The position numbers were made by a program, and so were the translations under genes. A stretch of 64,000 bases of DNA, taken from positions 1 through 64,000 of the forward strand of contig DATBHX010000038.1 in the NCBI GenBank assembly GCA_036557225.1, given 5' to 3'. The notes under the pieces were generated by a model. That model worked only from the letters and a program-made list of their open reading frames with translations. It was not told the origin of the DNA and ran no database searches. Shown piece after piece: positions 55,872-64,000 of the stretch (position 1 is the stretch's first letter; every line of letters starts with the position of its first letter). This DNA comes from Angelobacter sp036557225 (GTDB taxonomy: Bacteria; Acidobacteriota; Terriglobia; Terriglobales; Acidobacteriaceae).

Positions 55872-56804
55872 CTATGCCATCTCGCGCGCCAATGCCATTG
55901 CGGCCTGCGCCGCGACTCCCTGCCTGGAGGTCGCGTTCAGGTAATTCTGGGCATACAGCGTGATGCCCCGCGATAGCGACACCAGCGTGAGTGCGAAGAA
56001 GAAGCCAAAAACCACATGCGCCGTCACCAGCACTCCGTAGGTGATGCTGACCATCGCGCCAAAGAGCAATTGGCCCCGGCGCGTGCACGGGCTCGTGGCC
56101 GGGTCCGTCACCATATAAAACGTAAACAGTACGAATGTCACGCCGGTCATGGGCAGCAGCGTGGCCCCCAGCGGAACGCCGAAGATCAGATTGCGAACCA
56201 GACCCTGCACCAGGAAACCGCCGGCCCATCCCAAGACCACGCAGATTCGTTTGGTGAATTTCATATTGAGAAAGCTGCCGCTCATCACAATGACTGCAGG
56301 CAGAATCCAGCTTCCCCAGCCGTGAATGTTTTCCGTGAAGTGGTACGGTGGCGCAATGCCGACCCAGGGAAAGAGCAGAAGCGTGAGAGTGATGCCAAAA
56401 TTTGACGGGTTCAAAAAATGACGCGGGCCATTTTGAAGGGCCACTCGGAACAACGCTTTCGAACAAATGGCTGCTGCTGAGGCAAACACAATTGGCATCA
56501 GCCGCGAACTCGAGTAGAGCAGCATGGCGCAGGCCACGCCGGTGATATGCGCCGACAGGAGAAAGTCCACTGTCTTTTGCCAGCCGCCCAGGAACCTTGG
56601 CTTGCGCGGGTGGAGATAGCAATCCACCAGTTCAAACCATATCTCGCACGCATAAGCGGTGAAGACGCTGACCAGAGGCTGGATCCAGGCTTGTTCGAAG
56701 CCGAAAACCGTATGGCCGAGGATGTTGAAGACGGTGATGGCGATGGCAAACCGGCGCAATCCTCCCAGGCGATTGGGTGCGTTTGCAGTCATTTCGAACG
56801 TCAC
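55872..56804 (-). CDS. UnbU-like (RnfD/NqrB-related) membrane protein
   Basis: 310 residues with about eight helices and motifs shared by RnfD-like proteins: HFLNPSNFGITLTLLLFP and MVTDPATSP, where Thr is the flavin-attachment residue in NqrB/RnfD. UnbU proteins were named from enediyne clusters and often accompany UnbV proteins. GTG 56804 overlaps the upstream stop codon (GTGA), with AAGGAGGAA upstream, so the two are coupled. A role in membrane redox chemistry is inferred from family resemblance. Confidence 0.85.
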   Translation of the reverse strand: MTFEMTANAPNRLGGLRRFAIAITVFNILGHTVFGFEQAWIQPLVSVFTAYACEIWFELVDCYLHPRKPRFLGGWQKTVDFLLSAHITGVACAMLLYSSSRLMPIVFASAAAICSKALFRVALQNGPRHFLNPSNFGITLTLLLFPWVGIAPPYHFTENIHGWGSWILPAVIVMSGSFLNMKFTKRICVVLGWAGGFLVQGLVRNLIFGVPLGATLLPMTGVTFVLFTFYMVTDPATSPCTRRGQLLFGAMVSITYGVLVTAHVVFGFFFALTLVSLSRGITLYAQNYLNATSRQGVAAQAAMALAREMA

Positions 56805-58765
56805 AAGTTCCTCCTTCCCGGCGACGCCAGCAATACTGTGTGCAGGCCTGAAGTCAGGTGTAAAGTTTCGCGATGAATGGTTCCGTCCCCGTCACGCCAA
56901 GAAAGATCAACCGCGACCGTTGCCGATGCCGGTAGCTGTCCCAGGCCGAAGTGCAATTCCGGGCTGCGCTTTCCTGAATGCCCATTGCTGATATCCACCT
57001 GCTGGACCATGAGCCTGCCATCGGACAAGTGGAGACGGGCAGTAGCGCCGATGGCATAGCGGCCGTGAAGCTCCCGCGACGGATGGCCGGGGAAGACCCT
57101 GGTGGCCGGAAATGCATCGCCGTTTGTGGGCAGCAACAGATAGAGTTGCAGGAAGCTGTTGGTTGTCGTGGTCTGATTGTGGAAGAAGAACGAATCTTCC
57201 CATTGGTTGGCGGTGGCGAAGTCCAGCAGTCCATCTCCATCCACGTCAGCGGTAGCAATGCCGCGGGTTACCTGGGGATCATCCAGCCCTAGGTCATGGG
57301 AAAGATCAACGTAGCGGCCGGTTGCGCTGGGAACAAAGAAATGGTTGTGATCGTGGCCGCTTAGATCATCGCCCTGGTGCAGGCGCGGCCAGCTTGCAGG
57401 ATGGCGAAGCAGATTATCATTGCCCATCGCCAGTTCGTGCAACTCCGGCCAGCGGTCCGTATTGCCTTTCACAAAGCCGGCGGCCTGGACGATTTCGAGA
57501 GAGCCTTCATTATCGAAGTCGCCAAAACGAATGTCCCAGGACCAGCCGTTGCGCGCGAGGCCCAGAGGTTCGCTGGCCTCGCGGTAGGGAGCAATCCCGG
57601 CGCGCATGAGATCGACCTTGCCCGTGCTCAGGAATATCAGGTTGCTCTCTTCCAGCGCGAACTCTGAGGTGATATTGCTGACTGCCAGATCGGGTATGCC
57701 GTCATGGTTAAGATCGCCGCAGTCTACGCCCATGCCTTTGAAAGAATCGTGGCCAAGGACTTTCGAAGCCGGGGTCATCAGCGTTCGCCTGCCAGACAAA
57801 CGCTGAAAACGCAAGTGTCCCGGCGTGGAAAGATTGTGCAGGAGAACGTCGGGGCCAAAGTCGTTGGCCATATAGATCTCGGGAAGCAGGTCACCATCAA
57901 GGTCACACGCGGCCAGGGCCAGGGTCCAACCTGATTGAGCGGGGCCTTCGAGCACGTTCTTTTGTTCGGCGAACTCGACTCGAGGGGAATCGCCGCCGGC
58001 GGCACTCTTCCACAGAAGAAAATGCTTGAAGCCTCCGTTGTAAGCGCGGGACATGGAATCCTGCATTTCGGCAGCGTGAGTCGAGTGCGCGTCCAGAACG
58101 CGCGAGCCATCGGCAAAGTAGTTTCCAAAAAGCAGATCGACGTGCCCGTCTCCATCCAGGTCTGCTGCAATCGCGGCATTGGTGTACCAGTCCTCAATCG
58201 ACGACAGTAGTTCCTGGGCTTTGAAGCTGGCGCTGTTCAGTTCCCCCGGGTGCTGCCGCAGGAAGATCACCGGGGAACGGCCCCAGTAATAGACCACAAT
58301 GTCCATGAGCCCGTCCTCGTTTGCATCGACTGGAAGGCAGCCCATGGGCGCCATGGTGCTGGAGTCATAAGCCAGCGGTGCTGGGTTCAGCACAAATGGC
58401 TTGTAGCGCGGCGGCGTGCCGGGAACCGGAGCAACAATCACCTGGTCTGTCCGCGTGTCTACATAGCAAAGATCGTTGGGTAGCCCGTCACCATCAAGAT
58501 CATTCATTGCGACGGAGGCCCCAACCGATGAAATCCACGCAGAGATTCTTGCCAGCCGCGGATTCACGGAGCGAATTGTTTTTTGGGAAGGGCCCGGAAC
58601 TTGAGGCAACACACTCCGCTGAAATTGGAAATGGCTGGTCAGGGTATTCCGCTCACGTGCGGAGACATCCGGCAGTTGCGTGGCGAAGTAGAAGCCGGTG
58701 AGAATCAAGGCCGCGGAGAGCTCTTTGAGATGATGTTTGAGCCAAAGCAATAGGCGCATTGTCAT
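56801..58765 (-). CDS. UnbV-like FG-GAP/ASPIC protein
   Basis: 654 residues with a signal-anchor (about 8-26), then FG-GAP/VCBS repeats with calcium-binding-type loops (DLDGDGLPNDL, DANEDGLMDIVV, DLDGDGHVDLLFGN, DLNHDGIPDLAV, DVDGDGLLDFATAN), forming a beta-propeller. It ends with the ASPIC/UnbV domain (LHGRYAIGATARLHLSDGRL...GHSGKRSPELHFGLGQ). It is secreted or anchored on the outer face of the membrane. Together with the UnbU-like gene it forms a pair known from several phyla; the function is not established. Confidence 0.9.
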   Translation of the reverse strand: MTMRLLLWLKHHLKELSAALILTGFYFATQLPDVSARERNTLTSHFQFQRSVLPQVPGPSQKTIRSVNPRLARISAWISSVGASVAMNDLDGDGLPNDLCYVDTRTDQVIVAPVPGTPPRYKPFVLNPAPLAYDSSTMAPMGCLPVDANEDGLMDIVVYYWGRSPVIFLRQHPGELNSASFKAQELLSSIEDWYTNAAIAADLDGDGHVDLLFGNYFADGSRVLDAHSTHAAEMQDSMSRAYNGGFKHFLLWKSAAGGDSPRVEFAEQKNVLEGPAQSGWTLALAACDLDGDLLPEIYMANDFGPDVLLHNLSTPGHLRFQRLSGRRTLMTPASKVLGHDSFKGMGVDCGDLNHDGIPDLAVSNITSEFALEESNLIFLSTGKVDLMRAGIAPYREASEPLGLARNGWSWDIRFGDFDNEGSLEIVQAAGFVKGNTDRWPELHELAMGNDNLLRHPASWPRLHQGDDLSGHDHNHFFVPSATGRYVDLSHDLGLDDPQVTRGIATADVDGDGLLDFATANQWEDSFFFHNQTTTTNSFLQLYLLLPTNGDAFPATRVFPGHPSRELHGRYAIGATARLHLSDGRLMVQQVDISNGHSGKRSPELHFGLGQLPASATVAVDLSWRDGDGTIHRETLHLTSGLHTVLLASPGRRNL

Positions 58766-59120
58766 TCACCTTTTGAAAGTTAAAACCGTCTTCGCTCGCC
58801 GGCTCGGCAAGTTGGAAAGTTGGCGCATGCAAGCAAAGCGCGCGAGAAAAATTGCGCTGCAGGCTAGCAGGCATACTCCCGCGTCATCTGAAGAGGCAGA
58901 TTGAGTGTTTTGTGGCTTCGCCCCGTCACTTACAGGGCTTTATGTGACATAACCGGCTAGCAATAACAGCCAGTGGCAAAACCGGAGAAGCGGTTTTGCG
59001 TGGCTGGAAAGATTGTCGCGAATACCGTACACCTAAATGTGTTCGCTGGCAAACACTTCCTGAAACTTGCAAATACTTCCTGAAATGGGACGGAATTCCC
59101 GCCTGCCTTACTCTAACCCT
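58766..59120. other. Intergenic region between multiheme cytochrome and UnbV genes
   Basis: About 355 bases with no gene. It contains a strong hairpin at 58967-59007 (GCAAAACCG / CGGTTTTGC plus outer CAGCCA / TGGCTG). No T run follows on either strand, so it is not a standard terminator. Confidence 0.55.
58967..59007. other. Strong hairpin without T tract
   Basis: Inner 9-bp perfect stem (58976-58984 with 58991-58999) around GAGAAG; outer 6-bp stem with one bulge. Possible transcript-end or processing structure downstream of the multiheme cytochrome gene. Confidence 0.5.
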
Positions 59121-61844
59121 TCACTTCGTTGCCGATGCCACCAGCACCTTCCAGTTCGTGAAATCCGTACCCTTAAGCGTTCCCAGCGAATCTGTGAGAT
59201 ACTTCAGCCGCCCGGTTGCCGGCGTGGCTGTCTGGTAACGGTCGGCCAGGAAGTACGGAGGCAGGGTTTGCAGATAAAGAGAGGCTCTTATGGTTAGAGT
59301 GTCGATCGGAACGTTGGATGGAATGGCAATCTCATAGCGCACGATCGACTGTCCTGTCCCGCCCGTGTAGATCGGATCCTTGGCCGCGTCTCCCTTGGGC
59401 AGCGTGGCTTCCAAGAAGAACTCCGGAATCTTCAGATCAGGCGGGCCAGTAGGAGACCAGCCAGCGGGCAGCAGGCGATTGTCTTTGATTTCATGATCGC
59501 GCCGGGTAAAGCTGGTTGTAATTTGATGGTTTGCGTCCTCGGTGAGCTCCTCGTAAATCTGCACCTGATCAGAACGAGTGATGGGGTTGGCCTGGCTGAA
59601 GTGTGGCTGATATTGTCCGTTCGCGAAGGATTCCGTCGGTAGTACCTTCCCGCTGGAGTCTACGATCTGCCCCATATCGTTGGTGTCTCCAGAGACAAAG
59701 AAACGCGCTCCGTTATTGAACGCCTCAAATTTAAGGAAGGCACGCCGGAATCCAACGCCGCTGGGGAAGCGATGTCCAGCCAGGTTGTTCACGACCACCT
59801 GAACGCTGAGCCTGTCTCCTTGCGCGTGTAGGCTATAGATCCCCACCGTTGCCGAGATGTTCTGAACCTGCTGCACCATGTTGTCCACTGCTTTATCCAG
59901 ATCCGTGGTGAAACCAGTCATGTAGTCCTTCGTACGCACGCCCAGAACGTCATTGTTTCCGTTTTCGTTGACGGGCTGCAGGAACATCTCCTGCAGGAAT
60001 CCATTGGCTCCCAGGAACTCATGGCGGCGGTATCCCTCATCGCGGTAGCGGACATTGATCTGGTCCGGCAGCGCCAGATGCTCGGTCTGCGGAAGCGTCA
60101 GGTCCTGTACCGCAGCCATCCGCGTCTTGATTTGGAACACATCGATGTTCTGTTTCCTGTTGACGTAGCCGGTGGGCATGTGGCATTCCTGGCAGGTCTT
60201 GGGCGTCGTGCCTACCGATCCATATTCATTGCGATACTTGCTGTTCAGCCACTCCACATAGGTTGCTTGCTCCACTTCCGTTGTGTTCGGCGTCGGGCTG
60301 TCCACCACCGGCAGCACAATGGTGTGGCAGCTTCCGCACATCTGCGGCGACTGAATGTACGAGTTGAATTTGGGCTTCACTCCCATTGCCGTATCCATTG
60401 GATAGGTCGTGATTACGTCGTCCTTAAATGGCCCGTTGAGTTCGGTGCTTCGTGTCAGATCGAATAGGCCATTGATCTTGTATTGCAGGAAATAACTCAA
60501 GCTGTTGTCTTTCGGCGGGGCCATCTGATGGCAGACCATGCAGCTAATGCCATCGCGCGCCAGCCCTCCATAGAGGAAGCCCGGCGACGACTGATCGGTG
60601 TCATAGACAAAGTCCACCTTGAAGGGTTTGTCCGGATGGTCGGCTGCGTAAGACCGTTTGCCCATGATTCCATGGCAACCCATGCACGTGTCGATTACCT
60701 TTTGCTGTGTTTGCGGCTGACTCTTCAGGAAAGCAAGCTCGCTATCCAGTTGCGAATAGAACACCGGGTCGCGTCCCGCGAGCCCCATGGGCGACCAGCG
60801 CCACTCCCCATAAGGCGAGACATTGATGTCAGGAAGAATGACCATGCTCGGCCCGAATCCGGAATTAGAAAGACCGCCATGGCATGCCAGACACTGCGCC
60901 GAGGTGACGAATTGCGGATTCCTCAGCAGATCGACGGGAAACTTCTGTACATAGTTGTCCAGCGGCTCCGGCGGCATTCTTTGCAGAACTGGCGGAGCTG
61001 TCAGCCGCGCAAGATGGCGGACAGGCTCAGTCGCCAGCACTGCGTTCTGTGCGTGCTGGGGAAAGCCTTCATTGGCCACCGGATCCGCGCCGCTCTTGCC
61101 GGTACCGCACGCTCCCGGAGGCTTGGAGGGAATTGTCATCCAGGAATCGTCAACCCGATATTGCAGCGGCCATCCCGGCGCGCTCTTGAGGTTGTTCAAG
61201 GTCGAAAAAGTATGCTCTTTCTCCGCCGAGGCATGGCAGCGCAGGCAATAGAGCCCATATCCGGCGTTCGGGTACTGGAATGGGTCGGCGAAATTCATGG
61301 GAAAGGTTTCGCTGTTCCAGACCTCGCCCCAGAACCAGCCATCTCGGGACTTGGCTGAATTCTTGATCATGAAGGTCCAGTCGTTTGAGCATCCGAGCTG
61401 ATCCGGCGGAATGCCCGCATAACGCGCGGCCGGCGCAGGACCAAATTGTTCCTTGATGATCACCGCGCCATCGGGAATTTCGCCGTTACGGTCCCCAAGC
61501 AGCCATTTGGAGACTTCAGGCGAATAGAAGACTCGCACCGGCGGATGCACGATTGCATCCTTCTGATCCATGTAAGGTCCGGTATCGCGTACCCACTTGT
61601 CTTCACACCAGCCGAGCTTGCGATAGTCAAGCGTACTTAGATACGCGAGCACCTGTTTCTCAAACGCCACGGGCTCTCCCGCCAGCGGCAGGTTCGCCGG
61701 CAGCCGCAATTCCGTTGGCACTGGTTTCGCGTTGGGGCAGGGGTTGGGAATTTGTGCGTTTGCTTGGCTTAGAACGCAAGCCGAAATGAAAATGAAGATG
61801 GAACAGTGCCTCGCAACAACGGTCTTGCAGGAACGGCCGTGCAT
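59121..61844 (-). CDS. Periplasmic six-heme c-type cytochrome with P460-like N-terminal domain
   Basis: 907 residues with a signal peptide (about 1-30). The N-terminal 200 residues resemble cytochrome P460 (RVFYSPEVSKWLLG..., IPDGAVIIKEQFG, WFWGEVWNSE, then CLRCHASAEKEHTFS). Six CXXCH sites are seen, at about 200, 317, 387, 436, 502 and 551: CLRCH, CLACH, CMGCH, CMVCH, CGSCH and CQECH. The last 350 residues contain no heme and look beta-rich, with HRFPSGVGFRRAFLKFEA, as in some decaheme-like respiratory proteins. Likely role: extracytoplasmic electron transfer. Start at ATG 61844 with GGGAG upstream. Confidence 0.9.
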   Translation of the reverse strand: MHGRSCKTVVARHCSIFIFISACVLSQANAQIPNPCPNAKPVPTELRLPANLPLAGEPVAFEKQVLAYLSTLDYRKLGWCEDKWVRDTGPYMDQKDAIVHPPVRVFYSPEVSKWLLGDRNGEIPDGAVIIKEQFGPAPAARYAGIPPDQLGCSNDWTFMIKNSAKSRDGWFWGEVWNSETFPMNFADPFQYPNAGYGLYCLRCHASAEKEHTFSTLNNLKSAPGWPLQYRVDDSWMTIPSKPPGACGTGKSGADPVANEGFPQHAQNAVLATEPVRHLARLTAPPVLQRMPPEPLDNYVQKFPVDLLRNPQFVTSAQCLACHGGLSNSGFGPSMVILPDINVSPYGEWRWSPMGLAGRDPVFYSQLDSELAFLKSQPQTQQKVIDTCMGCHGIMGKRSYAADHPDKPFKVDFVYDTDQSSPGFLYGGLARDGISCMVCHQMAPPKDNSLSYFLQYKINGLFDLTRSTELNGPFKDDVITTYPMDTAMGVKPKFNSYIQSPQMCGSCHTIVLPVVDSPTPNTTEVEQATYVEWLNSKYRNEYGSVGTTPKTCQECHMPTGYVNRKQNIDVFQIKTRMAAVQDLTLPQTEHLALPDQINVRYRDEGYRRHEFLGANGFLQEMFLQPVNENGNNDVLGVRTKDYMTGFTTDLDKAVDNMVQQVQNISATVGIYSLHAQGDRLSVQVVVNNLAGHRFPSGVGFRRAFLKFEAFNNGARFFVSGDTNDMGQIVDSSGKVLPTESFANGQYQPHFSQANPITRSDQVQIYEELTEDANHQITTSFTRRDHEIKDNRLLPAGWSPTGPPDLKIPEFFLEATLPKGDAAKDPIYTGGTGQSIVRYEIAIPSNVPIDTLTIRASLYLQTLPPYFLADRYQTATPATGRLKYLTDSLGTLKGTDFTNWKVLVASATK

Positions 61845-62179
61845 AAGTGTCTCCCAGATTTTGGCCAGGGATTGTGGTTTGCATTGTTGTTACAGAGAAG
61901 GGAATAAGCAAGCAAAAAGCCGCGGCGAAGAAATTCCCATTTTGGAACGGCGACTGTCGCTAAGCACACTGGCTTTGCACATAAACCGCTTTACCAGTGA
62001 TTCACACTGATAACACTGATCAAAACCAATACTGCGCGCATATATCTGCTGACTAATTAGTCTTTTAGTCCTTCTTGTCAGTGTCAGCAGTGCTCATCAG
62101 TGGTGAGATTTCCTTTTTATGCAAAGCCAAGCACAGCGGCCACTCACCTTGAGTGGCTGCTGTTTTCGCTGAGAATTGC
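61845..62179. other. Intergenic region with short repeats
   Basis: About 335 bases without a gene. Units such as CACTGATAACACTGATC, TGTCAGTGTCAGCAGTG and CATCAGTGG recur at 61994-62105. A hairpin next to the beta-propeller gene is listed separately. Confidence 0.5.
62135..62161 (-). terminator. Possible terminator of the YncE-like gene
   Basis: 12-bp stem (AGCGGCCACTCA with TGAGTGGCTGCT, one G-T pair) and a three-base loop, 20 bases past the stop codon on the minus strand. Only weakly T-rich sequence follows, so the call is tentative. Confidence 0.5.
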
Positions 62180-63232
62180 CTATTGGCCGTAAACCAGAAC
62201 GTGGAAAGTCCCGGGAATGGCTGTCCGCTGCGGATGCGGATGCTCCGGCGTCGGCGCCACTGGAGGCGTAAAGTCCGCAGTACTCACGAACAGGTTGTGC
62301 GTGGTGGTATCCAGGCCCATGGTTTTGGCGCCGTACTCGGTCTTCACAGTCTCGACCTTGCTGAACTTGTCCGGCGTGTCTTCATGGAAGACGTGGATCA
62401 TCCCGTCGCGCGTCGAGGCGAAGATCAAACCAGTTTCCGGGTCGTAAGCCGCTGCATCAACTCCGCCAGAAATGGGAAATGACTGCACGACCTTTCCTGT
62501 GTCGGCATTGATCGCCACCAGCATCTGGGGATTGCGGCCGGCACTGAACAGACGCCGGTGCTCAAGGTCGATCGCGAGGGCCGTTGGATTTCCTGCAGGC
62601 GCGACCGGCCAGCGCGATTTGATCTTCAGTGTCTGGCTGTCGATGGCAACCAGTTCGTTCTTGTCTTCTAGATTGACGTACACAGTTCCCTTGCCGTCGG
62701 CAACCGCAAATTCCGGTCCGCCGCCCAGCTTGATGGTTTCTACAACCTTGCCGGTTTTGGCATCAATCACCGTGCAGCTGTTCGGCTCGCCATTCATGGC
62801 AAAGACGCGTTTCGAAGCTGGATCGTAAACAATGCTGTCGGCATCACTGTCGGCCTTGGCTTCGCCGAGAAGCTTAAGTGTATTCAGATCAAAAATGATG
62901 ACTTTGCCCTGGCCGCCATCGGTAATAAAGCCGCGTTCAAACTCCGGTGCCAGCGCCACGCCATGGTCCTGTTTCAATCCGGTGATGTTGCCGATTACCT
63001 CGCCCTTATCGGCATCCAGAACTTTGATCTCAGTGCCGTGGGAGACAAAAACCCGGCGTGTGGAAGAATCGACCGTAATGTAGTCAAAGTACTCGCGCGT
63101 ACTACCCGCAGCCGCGTCGAACGGATACTTGTTGAGCAGGTGGTAACCACCCGCTGCCGTCATCGCCACAGCAACGGCGCTGACCAGAACAAGAAGAGCG
63201 GCCATTATCTTGCCTTTCATGCTTGCTTTCAT
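62180..63232 (-). CDS. YncE-type secreted beta-propeller protein
   Basis: 350 residues with a signal anchor (about 8-28), then repeated blades with the pattern 'value-in-DADKGEVIGNITG', typical of YncE/surface-layer propellers (VLDADKGEVIGNITG, IFDLNTLKLLGEAKADSDADSIVYDPASKRVFAMNG, VIDAKTGKVVETIKLGGGPEFAVADGKGTVYVNL). ATG 63232 has GGAGG about ten bases upstream; a longer frame to 63337 has no ribosome-binding site. It is minus-strand, next to the multiheme cytochrome gene, and may be part of the same periplasmic system. Confidence 0.88.
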   Translation of the reverse strand: MKASMKGKIMAALLVLVSAVAVAMTAAGGYHLLNKYPFDAAAGSTREYFDYITVDSSTRRVFVSHGTEIKVLDADKGEVIGNITGLKQDHGVALAPEFERGFITDGGQGKVIIFDLNTLKLLGEAKADSDADSIVYDPASKRVFAMNGEPNSCTVIDAKTGKVVETIKLGGGPEFAVADGKGTVYVNLEDKNELVAIDSQTLKIKSRWPVAPAGNPTALAIDLEHRRLFSAGRNPQMLVAINADTGKVVQSFPISGGVDAAAYDPETGLIFASTRDGMIHVFHEDTPDKFSKVETVKTEYGAKTMGLDTTTHNLFVSTADFTPPVAPTPEHPHPQRTAIPGTFHVLVYGQ

Positions 63233-63371
63233 TGTCGGATCCTCCAGTCTCGCCTTGAATGCTGCCCAGTATAAAACAGGCAGCGAGCGAGAAAGTGTGA
63301 AGAAGGCATTAACATATTGGGATTGCTGGGTTCGCACCCATCACAATTTTCCATTTCGAGGACTTGCCGCC

Positions 63372-64000
63372 ATGCTGAAACGGCTTTTCATTCCGCTTTG
63401 TCTGTTCATACTGCTGTCTGGATTTGCACTTGCGCAAAACATAGCTGAAGACACGGCCAACGCTCCGCGGCCGGTGAAGCTCGTGCCTCCGCCATCATCT
63501 GGCCCGGTGTACATCCGTTGCGGGGCTTTGTTTAGCGGCAAGTCCGAGCAACTCGAGCAGAATGTAGTCATCGTCGTCGAGCGCGACAGGATCAAGCAGG
63601 TGGGCAAGCTCACGCCGCCCTCAGGCGCACAGGTGATCGATCTCGCAAACCTGACGTGCCTGCCTGGGATGGTTGAATCGCACACGCACGTCTTTCTGCA
63701 GGGTGACCGTAAGCCCGGCCAGTATGATGCCCAATTGCTCAAGCAATCGATAGCGTATCGCGCCATTGAGGCTACAACTGCCGCGCACGCAGCCCTGGAT
63801 TGGGGCTTCACCACCATCCGCGATCTTGAAACCGAGGGCGCCGGCTACGCCGATGTTGACGTGCGCAATGCCATCAACAACAGGTTGGTTTGGGGACCGC
63901 GCATGCAGGTGGTCGGGCGCGCCATGGATGTAACCGGCTCATATCCACTACAGCCGGCTTATGCCTGGGATGTCACGGTCCCGATTGGAGTCGAGACGGT
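63372..64000 (+). CDS. Exported amidohydrolase family protein (partial)
   Basis: At least 209 residues, cut by the window edge. A signal peptide (about 1-22, ending LAQ) is followed by the amidohydrolase front sandwich (YIRCGALFSGKSEQLEQNVVIVVERDRIKQVG) and the metal-binding HTH in LPGMVESHTHVFLQ (His104, His106). TTAAHAALDWGFTTIRDLE is also typical. These enzymes hydrolyse amide or ester bonds, for instance in dipeptides or imides. The start has GAGGA about ten bases upstream. It is divergent from the YncE-like gene. Confidence 0.92.
   Translation, partial: MLKRLFIPLCLFILLSGFALAQNIAEDTANAPRPVKLVPPPSSGPVYIRCGALFSGKSEQLEQNVVIVVERDRIKQVGKLTPPSGAQVIDLANLTCLPGMVESHTHVFLQGDRKPGQYDAQLLKQSIAYRAIEATTAAHAALDWGFTTIRDLETEGAGYADVDVRNAINNRLVWGPRMQVVGRAMDVTGSYPLQPAYAWDVTVPIGVET

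Noticed and set aside
62100..62180. Small gene between the cytochrome and beta-propeller genes
   Set aside because: No frame with a start signal; the segment is a hairpin and short repeats.

Overview
The window is about 64 kb of GC-rich bacterial chromosome. The mix of genes fits an Acidobacteriota of the Terriglobia/Koribacter type: paired FtsX-like permeases without an ATPase, DUF5818 proteins, a pilin-like tail fused to a secreted protein, FG-GAP/ASPIC proteins, and a trpS-scpA-scpB-rluB run. This assignment is inference from gene content; there is no rRNA or other phylogenetic marker here.

Layout. 1-7.1 kb (minus strand): membrane pyrophosphatase cut by the window edge, a TonB-C protein, a multi-pass membrane protein, a secreted GSG-repeat (DUF4097-like) protein and an efflux adaptor. 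7.3-9.7 kb (plus): CNNM/CorC-type protein and a DppB-type permease. 9.9-20.9 kb (minus, except one small zinc-ribbon gene): a secreted protein fused to a pilin-like tail, a phosphodiesterase, a DppC-type permease, hisC, rluB, scpB, scpA, trpS and a hexapeptide acyltransferase. The intergenic gaps here carry several dispersed, mostly palindromic repeats.

21.2-26.1 kb (plus): the most striking system. A four-gene cassette (outer-membrane beta-barrel, mini c-type cytochrome, periplasmic CuA cupredoxin, His/Cys-rich DUF5818 protein) occurs twice in tandem with almost the same spacing and overlaps. It looks like a periplasm-to-outer-membrane electron-transfer or copper module with no terminal oxidase beside it.

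26.2-35.7 kb: a small unknown protein, a TPR protein, a large Lhr-type helicase with a palindromic element inserted in frame, a 57-residue DUF5522-like gene coupled to it, and two FtsX/MacB-like permeases. 35.9-54.5 kb: a tRNA-Ala(GGC), a degenerate tRNA-like copy, then an insecticidal-type Toxin complex (Tc) locus: a fused TcB-TcC of 2626 residues whose variable C-terminus is a coiled coil plus a 3D/double-psi-barrel-like domain, then TcA in two genes separated by one in-frame stop codon with a ribosome-binding site built in.

54.6-63.2 kb (minus): a membrane/secretory cluster with UnbV-like and UnbU-like genes (families first named from enediyne clusters, with no enediyne synthase here), a six-heme cytochrome with a P460-like front part, and a YncE-type beta-propeller. 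The window ends inside an exported amidohydrolase. No CRISPR array, rRNA, transposase or integrase was seen.
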